A stretch of DNA of 64,000 bases from Cupriavidus necator N-1 (GTDB lineage Bacteria > Pseudomonadota > Gammaproteobacteria > Burkholderiales > Burkholderiaceae): assembly GCF_000219215.1 (NCBI RefSeq), contig NC_015723.1, positions 1,116,001 to 1,180,000 of the forward strand, read 5' to 3'. Position numbers and translations under genes: made by a program. The first letter of the stretch is position 1; every line of letters starts with the position of its first letter. Below are positions 59,085 to 64,000 of the stretch, one piece after another. The notes under the pieces were generated by a model. The model had not been told where the DNA came from, made no database searches, and was given only the letters and a program-made list of their open reading frames with translations.

Positions 59085-60917
59085 TTACCTTGCCACGGCC
59101 GCCGTCTGACGGTCGGGGTTGCCTTCGCCCTGCGCCGCGGGGTCGCGCAGCAGCGTATCGATGGCTGCCTGCAATTCCTGCGGTACCACCGGTTTGTGCA
59201 GCAGCGCGGTGCCGGATGCGTGCGCGGTGCGCAGCCGGTCTGCCGCCGTATCCCCCGTGATGATGATCGCTGGCACGTGTCGGCCCAGCCGCTGGCGGAT
59301 CGCGTCCAGCGCTTCCTGGCCGGTACGGTGGCCGCGCAGGCGGTAGTCCGCCAGGATCAGCGCCGGGGTGAAGGCTGACAGCAGCGCGAGCGCTTCTTCC
59401 TCGGATTCGGCCGTGCGGCACTCGCATTGCCACGCTGCCAGCAGTTCGGACATGGCGGTGCGGATGGCGGCGTCGTCGTCGATCACCAGCACGCGCAGCC
59501 CGTCCAGGCCGTGCGGCGCCGGCGGGCGTGGCGCTTCTTCCGGCGTGCCCCATGCCAGCGGCATGTTGAAGCGGAACACCGAGCCGCGCCCGGGCCGTGA
59601 GCCCAGCGTCACGCGCGTGCGCATGGTGCGCGCCAGGCCGTCGACAATGGCAAGCCCCAGGCCCAGCCCCTTGCGCTGGTCGCGCTCCGGATTGCCGAGT
59701 TGGTGGAATTCCCGAAAGATGTCACGGTGCTGCGCGGCGGGTATGCCGATGCCGGTGTCCCATACCTCGACCACGGCGTGCAGCCGGCGCATGCGGCAGG
59801 CCACCAGCACGCCGCCTTGCCGGCTATAGCGGATGGCATTGGCGATCAGGTTGCGCAGCACCAGTTCGACCAGCGTGGGGTCGCCGTAGAGCATGGCGGT
59901 GGTATCGCGCGTGCGGTACACCAGCCCGCGTGCGTCGGCCTGTGGCGCGAACTCGTTTTCCAGCTTGTGCAGCAGCGGCTGCAGGCGGAAGGCGCGCGCC
60001 CGGGGCGTGATCACGCCGGCCTCCAGCTTGGAGAAATCCAGCAGCGAGTTCAGCATCTCGCGCGCCGCGCTGGAAGAGGCTTCAATATGCGCCACCAGCT
60101 GGCGCTGGCGTTCATCCAGCCCGGTGCGCCCGAGCGATACCAGGAACAGTCCCATTGCATGTAGCGGCTGGCGCAGGTCATGGCTGGCGGAGGCCAGGAA
60201 CACTGACTTGGCCCGGCTGGCGTCTTCGGCCGCATGCTGTGCGGCCTCGGCGCGCGCAGTCTGCTCGCGCAACTGCGAGATCAGCTCCACGTTCTCGAAG
60301 CGCAGCGCAATTGCGTGCCGCGCCACGCGCGCGTAGTTGCGGGCAAAGACCAGCAGCACGCACAGGTACAGCGGCGTGCCGAGAAACATCGGCAGGTACT
60401 CGATATCGCCGGTGGCAAGGAATGCGATCCAGACCGGCACGATCGCAGGCAGGAAGAAACCGATTGCCACCGGCAGGCATGCCGAGAACACGGCCAGTGC
60501 CGCCGCGCTCATGCCGGCGATCAGCGACAACACGCAGATCACCACCGCTGGCTGGCGCACGTCCAGGTATAGCCATGCCACCAGGCCCCACAGCGCGCCG
60601 ATCAGCGTCAGCATCGCGGTCATGCCGCGCGCATAGCGCCCCGCGCCGGCTTCGGACAGCCGTCCCGGCAGCCGCAGCCGGCCGAAGTACGCAATCGCGC
60701 AGGCCAGGGCCATCGCGCACGCCCAGGGCAGGGCGCCGGGCCGGTTGCCGGTCAGGGTCAGGCCCGTCGCCAGGATAAAGGCCGCCAGCGAGCAGCCCAG
60801 CATGGCACTGCTGAAGCTCTGGTCGATCAGGGTCATCTGCGCGGCCAGCAACCGCGGCTCGTCGTAGCGGGGCAGCCACGGCAGCCGCATGCGTGACGAT
60901 GCCGCCTGGTCCGCCAT
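59085..60917 (-). CDS. Hybrid sensor histidine kinase with C-terminal receiver, 610 aa
   Basis: Six or seven TM helices fill the first 210 residues (MASE-like, no periplasmic loop), so the signal is probably sensed in the membrane. Then come a coiled coil (RAEAAQHAAEDASRAKS), the H-box ASHDLRQPLHAMGLFLVSLG (phosphorylated His), N-box LRNLIANAIRYSR, G1 VWDTGIGIP, G2 KGLGLGLAIVDG, and a receiver domain (about 470-595) with VLVIDDDAA and phospho-acceptor LADYRLRG. Its ATG overlaps the stop of the upstream regulator gene (TGATG), so the two are translated together. Confidence 0.92.
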   Translation of the reverse strand: MADQAASSRMRLPWLPRYDEPRLLAAQMTLIDQSFSSAMLGCSLAAFILATGLTLTGNRPGALPWACAMALACAIAYFGRLRLPGRLSEAGAGRYARGMTAMLTLIGALWGLVAWLYLDVRQPAVVICVLSLIAGMSAAALAVFSACLPVAIGFFLPAIVPVWIAFLATGDIEYLPMFLGTPLYLCVLLVFARNYARVARHAIALRFENVELISQLREQTARAEAAQHAAEDASRAKSVFLASASHDLRQPLHAMGLFLVSLGRTGLDERQRQLVAHIEASSSAAREMLNSLLDFSKLEAGVITPRARAFRLQPLLHKLENEFAPQADARGLVYRTRDTTAMLYGDPTLVELVLRNLIANAIRYSRQGGVLVACRMRRLHAVVEVWDTGIGIPAAQHRDIFREFHQLGNPERDQRKGLGLGLAIVDGLARTMRTRVTLGSRPGRGSVFRFNMPLAWGTPEEAPRPPAPHGLDGLRVLVIDDDAAIRTAMSELLAAWQCECRTAESEEEALALLSAFTPALILADYRLRGHRTGQEALDAIRQRLGRHVPAIIITGDTAADRLRTAHASGTALLHKPVVPQELQAAIDTLLRDPAAQGEGNPDRQTAAVAR

Positions 60918-61552
60918 CACCGCGCCGCCTGCACCAGGCCGCGGCGTTGGGCTTCAAGGATGGCTTCCAGGCGGCTGACCACGCCAAGATGACTGAGGAT
61001 GGCCGCGACATGGACGCGCACGGTGTTTTCGGACAGGCCCATATGGTAGGCAATGACCTTGTTCGAGCGGCCGAGCGTGAGCTGGTGCAGCACCTCCAGC
61101 TGGCGCGGCGTCAGCGCGCTGACGGCATAGGGCGCCGGTGGCGGTTGGATGCCGGCATCGGCATCGCCGGAAAAATGCGTGCCGCCTGCCAGGCAACAGG
61201 CGATCGCTTCCTCGATCTCGCGGGCATCGGCGGACTTGGGCAGGAAGCCCGCGATGTCGCGCCGCACCTCGGCCGGGATAATCTCCAGGCCCGACGTGCC
61301 TGACACGATCAGGATGCGTGCGCTGGAGAAATGCCGGCGTAGCACCTTGACGCCTTCGATGCCGTTCAGCCCCGGCATCTGGATGTCGAGCAGCAGGATG
61401 TCCACGGCCGCGCCGCCATGGTCCTGCACCGCCTGCATCACCGAGCCGGCCTCGATGATATGCGCCACGCTGGGGCTGTCGGCCAGCACCAGGCGCAGGC
61501 CGGTGCGGAACAAGGTATGGTCGTCGATCAGCAGCAGTCGGGCCTGGGACAT
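60917..61552 (-). CDS. NarL/FixJ-type response regulator, 211 aa
   Basis: Receiver domain LLLIDDHTLFRTGLRLVLADSP (acidic pair), phospho-Asp in DILLLDIQMPGLNG, then IVSGTSG and FLPKSADAREIEEAI (conserved Lys). The LuxR-type HTH is SALTPRQLEVLHQLTLGRSNKVIAYHMGLSENTVRVHVAAILSHLGV. It is the partner of the overlapping hybrid kinase. A TGGACAAG/CTTGTCCA inverted repeat lies 32-58 bp ahead of its start and may be its own operator. Targets unknown. Confidence 0.93.
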   Translation of the reverse strand: MSQARLLLIDDHTLFRTGLRLVLADSPSVAHIIEAGSVMQAVQDHGGAAVDILLLDIQMPGLNGIEGVKVLRRHFSSARILIVSGTSGLEIIPAEVRRDIAGFLPKSADAREIEEAIACCLAGGTHFSGDADAGIQPPPAPYAVSALTPRQLEVLHQLTLGRSNKVIAYHMGLSENTVRVHVAAILSHLGVVSRLEAILEAQRRGLVQAAR

Positions 61553-61583
61553 GGGCGAGGGGCGGGCAGCGGGCGAAAGCCAT

Positions 61584-61610
61584 TGGACAAGAATCCCGCG
61601 CGCTTGTCCA
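61584..61610. promoter_or_regulatory. Inverted repeat upstream of the response-regulator gene
   Basis: TGGACAAG (61584-61591) and CTTGTCCA (61603-61610) are perfect 8-bp arms with an 11-bp spacer. Size and position, just upstream of the two-component operon, fit an operator bound by a dimeric LuxR-type regulator. It could also overlap the promoter of a plus-strand transcript. Confidence 0.4.
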
Positions 61611-61619
61611 TGCACAAAG

Positions 61620-61757
61620 TGCGTGCGTGCGGCTAGTCCGGAAAGATTATTTGCCGCGCGGCGTGGCGGTGCGAAGATTCGAGGCGTGGGCAGTTCCGCG
61701 ACGTGCCCACACCGCTTTTCCTTACCCACTACCACCCGGCGGTGGGTATTTTTTTGC
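61620..61757 (+). ncRNA. Candidate small RNA ending at an orphan intrinsic terminator
   Basis: No protein-coding gene on the plus strand leads into the terminator at 61723-61755. The 100 bases before it contain GCCGC-GCGGC (near 61653) and a hairpin GTGGGCA (61686-61692) / TGCCCAC (61704-61710), then TTTTC before the terminator stem. A compact RNA of about 100-140 nt with two or three hairpins would explain this. The 5' end and promoter are guesses; a weak -10 (GATTAT) lies near 61645. Confidence 0.3.
61723..61755 (+). terminator. Intrinsic terminator, plus strand
   Basis: TACCCAC (61723-61729) pairs with GTGGGTA (61742-61748); an alternative stem is CCACC-CGGC-GGTGG. Seven T residues follow at 61749-61755. 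It would stop plus-strand transcription, but no annotated plus-strand gene lies directly upstream. Confidence 0.65.
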
Positions 61758-61773
61758 CTGCGGTCGGAGCGGG

Positions 61774-61808
61774 AAAAAAAAATGCCGGCGCCGCAGGGCG
61801 GCACCGGC
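61774..61808 (-). terminator. Intrinsic terminator, minus strand
   Basis: On the minus strand GCCGGTGCCGC-CCT-GCGGCGCCGGC forms an 11-bp stem with one G-U pair (61784-61808), followed by A and nine T residues (61774-61782). It ends transcription coming from the AraC-like gene and the coding remnant at 61859. Confidence 0.85.
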
Positions 61809-61858
61809 TTGAATCGCTGTCCGGACTTGGCTGTCCGGATTGACGACTGGCAGCGGAG

Positions 61859-62100
61859 TTACGGACGGTTGACCGAGATGCTGAAGAAGCGGCGAGCCGT
61901 ATTCACGCCGATCGCCACATTCAGGCCCGTGCTGCCGATCGACATGCTGGTGGTTTCGCTGCCGCCGCTGTTGTAGGGGGGCGGGGCGCGGTAGCGCAGG
62001 CCGTCGAGCGGGGTGTTCACCTTCCAGGTGTCCACCCGTCCGTCGTCGAGTTCATAGCCAAGACCATTCCCGCTGCAGGGTGGCTCAAATTCCCCGCCGC
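61859..62100 (-). pseudogene. 3' coding remnant or short gene of unknown family ahead of a terminator
   Basis: The minus frame reads GYELDDGRVDTWKVNTPLDG, then LRYRAPPPYNSGGSETTSMS, then IGSTGLNVAIGVNTARRFFS, ISVNRP and stop. Third codon positions are nearly all G or C over the last 55 codons, as in real genes here, and an intrinsic terminator follows 50 bp later. Yet no plausible start is present: the only in-frame ATG (62212) lies inside the AraC-like gene and the codon bias fades upstream of about 62060. I read it as the tail of a truncated gene. Family not recognised. Confidence 0.45.
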
Positions 62101-62120
62101 GTGACGCGGAAGCCGCTGCG

Positions 62121-62762
62121 TCAGGCAGCTGTCGGCACAAGGCCGGGCCAGGTGGGGGCAGGCACTGTGATGCGGCTGCCAGCCCGGCAATCTTCCACCA
62201 GGCGCACCGCATCGATGCCGAACCAGTTCTGCCAGCTGCGCGTCAGCGCGCTGCCGGAACGCAGGCCGGCATGCGCCGCCAGCACGTCCAGCGAGCACAC
62301 CGGGCCGGCGGCGGCCAGCGCGTGCAGGGCATGGGCGGCGCGTTGCTCCCGCAGCAGCGGGTGCAGGGCCTCGCCTTCGGCGAAGAGCCGGGCGCGCACC
62401 TGGCGTGCCGGCACCTGCCATTGCGCGGCCAGTCGCTCGACATTCCAGTCGGTATCGGGGCGGGAAAAGACCAGGCCGGCGAAGCGGCGCGACCAGGGCC
62501 TGTCGCCGGGCTTGCCGGCCAGGCGGGGGCATTCACTGTCCGGGACGGCGGTCAGGACGATGGCGCAGGGGTGCTGCCACGTGCCGGGCAAGTCGCAGTC
62601 GAAGTGGGCAAAGGCGTGGACCACGAACGGGTCGCCGGGCCGCACCTCGCGCCGCGCATTGGCGTCGCGCAGGCTCGCCGTGCCGTGCAGGGCTTGTACA
62701 TGCACGGCAAAGGGAAAGCGCAGGCGGGCAAAGCGGACGTGGTGACGGCTGACAAGCGGCAT
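62121..62762 (-). CDS. AraC-like transcriptional regulator, divergent, 213 aa
   Basis: The C-terminal half has an AraC-type double HTH in weakened form: WNVERLAAQWQVPARQVRARLFAEGEALHPLLREQRAAHALHALAA and SLDVLAAHAGLRSGSALTRSWQNWFGIDAVRLVE. The N-terminal half may be a cupin-like ligand domain (VRPGDPFVVHAFAHFDCDLPG). At 213 residues it is shorter than standard AraC proteins (about 290). Target genes are not evident; the downstream coding remnant may once have been one. Confidence 0.65.
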   Translation of the reverse strand: MPLVSRHHVRFARLRFPFAVHVQALHGTASLRDANARREVRPGDPFVVHAFAHFDCDLPGTWQHPCAIVLTAVPDSECPRLAGKPGDRPWSRRFAGLVFSRPDTDWNVERLAAQWQVPARQVRARLFAEGEALHPLLREQRAAHALHALAAAGPVCSLDVLAAHAGLRSGSALTRSWQNWFGIDAVRLVEDCRAGSRITVPAPTWPGLVPTAA

Positions 62763-62882
62763 GCGGAAGACATCCCGGAAGCTGAGCGGGGGTGCGGCCG
62801 GTAACTGTCGCAGGATTCCACGGGCCGCGCAAGGCCGCGGACATCGTCCGTTCGATCGTTCAAGCGCCCGGTGACGGCGGCG

Positions 62883-63587
62883 TTACAGCTCGGACAGCCC
62901 GAAGTGGCGCAGCCGGGGCAGGTCGGTCACGCGGATGCTCTGGTAGGACAGGTGGACCATGCCGGCATCGGCCAGCCGGCGCAGCGCCTGGTTGACCCGT
63001 TGGCGCGACAGCCCGGTCAGCAGGCCGATCTCTTCCTGCGACAGCTCCAGCACGGGGCTGGTGCGCGGATACAGGTCCGGGTGGAACAGCTGCGCGATGG
63101 CCTGCGCCACGCGCGCATCGGCGCCCAGCAGGCGGTCGTTCTGCACGGTGGCGATGAACTGGCCCATGCGCTCGTTGAGCTGGCGCACGACAAAGCTGGC
63201 GAACGGCAGGCTCTGCGCCAGCAGCATGTTGAACACCGGCTCTGGCACCAGCAGCACCTGCGAGTCGCGGATCGCGATCACGTCATAGCGGCGGTCTTCG
63301 CGCTTGATCACGCTGCCTTCGCCGCACCAGCCGCCCGCGGGCACGCCTGAGAAGGTGCAGCCTCGCCCGTCTGGGGTGTACACCGCCAGCTTGATCAGGC
63401 CGCTGTCCACCCCGATCCAGTGGCGCGACGGCTCGCCGCGCCGGGCGATGAAGGCGCCCGCGGCAAAGGACTGCAGCAGCGTTTCGCGCGCGGCCAGCGC
63501 CTGGTGTTCCGGCGCCAGTGCGCCGAACCAGGCATGGCCGGCAAGGACTGCGGCAGGGGCGGAAATCGGGTCTGCAGGTTCGCTCAT
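62883..63587 (-). CDS. CRP/FNR-family transcriptional regulator, 234 aa
   Basis: An N-terminal cyclic-nucleotide-binding fold (AAGAFIARRGEPSRHWIGVDSGLIKLAVYTPDGRGCTFSGVPAGGWCGEGSVIKRE) and a C-terminal winged helix with recognition helix LSQEEIGLLTGLSRQRVNQALRRLADAGMVHLSYQSIRVTDL. FNR-type N-terminal cluster Cys residues are absent, and the cAMP-contact residues of true CRP are not obvious, so the effector is unclear. It is divergent from the acyl-CoA ligase gene at 63855, its likely target. The ATG at 63587 has no strong ribosome-binding site. Confidence 0.88.
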   Translation of the reverse strand: MSEPADPISAPAAVLAGHAWFGALAPEHQALAARETLLQSFAAGAFIARRGEPSRHWIGVDSGLIKLAVYTPDGRGCTFSGVPAGGWCGEGSVIKREDRRYDVIAIRDSQVLLVPEPVFNMLLAQSLPFASFVVRQLNERMGQFIATVQNDRLLGADARVAQAIAQLFHPDLYPRTSPVLELSQEEIGLLTGLSRQRVNQALRRLADAGMVHLSYQSIRVTDLPRLRHFGLSEL

Positions 63588-63854
63588 GGCATGGACGCGC
63601 GGCTCGGGCCGGGTCCCTGTAAGAATCGTGTAAGCCTTGCCTGGCGCGGGTTTGCGGCAGGTTTGTCGTCTGGGCGACAGTGCGCCAGCGTGTGCGATGA
63701 TAGCCTTGTGCCAGAAAAAGTGACAGCGCCGGATGGCGCGGACAATGGTCACCTTGCCCCGGACATCGCTGCAGCCATGCAGCGCATTGACAGCATCACG
63801 CGGCCTGTTGCGCGGCCCCGCCGCCAACGCCGCAGATACGCGGAGACACAAGCA

Positions 63855-64000
63855 ATGCCCACCGATTTCGACAGCGGCCTGGCCCGCAACGCGGCCAACT
63901 TCGTGCCGCTTACGCCCATCGACTTCCTGGTCCGCGCCGCCGAGGTGTACGGCGAGCGCCTGGCCATCGTGCACGGCCCGCTGCGCCAGAACTGGCGCGA
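63855..64000 (+). CDS. Start of an AMP-dependent acyl-CoA synthetase (3' truncated by window edge)
   Basis: The first 48 residues read MPTDFDSGLARNAANFVPLT, then PIDFLVRAAEVYGERLAIVHG. LARNxANFxPLTPxxFLxRAAxVYxxRxAxVHG is the usual N-terminus of the medium/long-chain AMP-binding acyl-CoA ligases related to AlkK and dimethylsulphoniopropionate CoA ligase. GGAG precedes the ATG by nine bases. The catalytic motifs lie beyond the window, so the assignment rests on the N-terminus only. It is divergent from a CRP/FNR-like regulator gene. Confidence 0.72.
   Translation, partial: MPTDFDSGLARNAANFVPLTPIDFLVRAAEVYGERLAIVHGPLRQNWR

Overview
This is a GC-rich (roughly two-thirds G+C) stretch of bacterial chromosome or chromid. 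Gene content points to a betaproteobacterium of the Burkholderiaceae, most like Cupriavidus/Ralstonia: an llpE-bpeEF-oprC-type efflux operon with a divergent LysR gene, many TetR/LysR/AraC regulators, AMP-forming acyl-CoA ligases, NMT1-type solute receptors and GC-ending codons. Species assignment is inference. No rRNA, tRNA, phage, insertion sequence or CRISPR array was seen.

Layout. 1-13.1 kb: tail of an Hpt-domain signalling protein, small regulators, a patatin-like hydrolase, YceH, a cyclic-nucleotide-domain/thioredoxin-reductase-like fusion, an oxygenase-ada alkylation-repair pair in which Ada has lost three of its four zinc cysteines, an NTF2-like protein, an M20 peptidase, a peroxiredoxin-glutaredoxin with a disulfide reductase, and a TetR gene whose operator recurs in front of the NTF2-like gene. 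13.2-24.3 kb: a brnTA toxin-antitoxin locus with a frameshifted toxin, a TonB siderophore receptor, an SOS peptidase, an acyl-CoA ligase, a BON protein, a GlxA-type regulator, an M20 carboxypeptidase and a phospholipase-D-family lipoprotein with a highly structured mRNA leader.

24.4-27.1 kb is the most striking locus. An NMT1/THI5-like solute receptor and an isopenicillin-N-synthase-like 2-oxoglutarate oxygenase are divergently transcribed. Each is preceded by a sequence matching the NMT1-motif (xanthine/uric acid) riboswitch, and each aptamer begins where a sigma-54 (-24/-12) promoter would start transcription. This suggests nitrogen-regulated, purine-sensing control of uptake and oxidation of a purine-like compound.

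27.1-41.5 kb: Cu/Zn superoxide dismutase, a LysR regulator and a BpeEF-OprC/MexEF-OprN-like efflux operon whose lipase-like first gene has lost its catalytic serine, then an SRPBCC-PEBP fusion, a periodic secreted protein, a DUF2127 membrane protein, an extracellular nuclease and a phosphatidylserine-synthase-like enzyme. 41.5-52.2 kb: an eight-gene operon for uptake and breakdown of D-amino-acid compounds (D-amino-acid dehydrogenase, MlrC-like protein, dipeptide-type ABC transporter, D-aminoacylase), facing a divergent HTH-cupin regulator across overlapping palindromes. 52.4-64 kb: two MFS transporters, TetR and SDR genes sharing an operator-bearing intergenic region, an old-yellow-enzyme reductase with a VOC protein, a hybrid histidine kinase with its NarL-type regulator, paired opposing terminators suggesting an unannotated small RNA, an AraC-like and a CRP/FNR-like regulator, and the start of another acyl-CoA ligase. 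Three gene remnants (about 1.6, 52.3 and 61.9 kb) show local decay.
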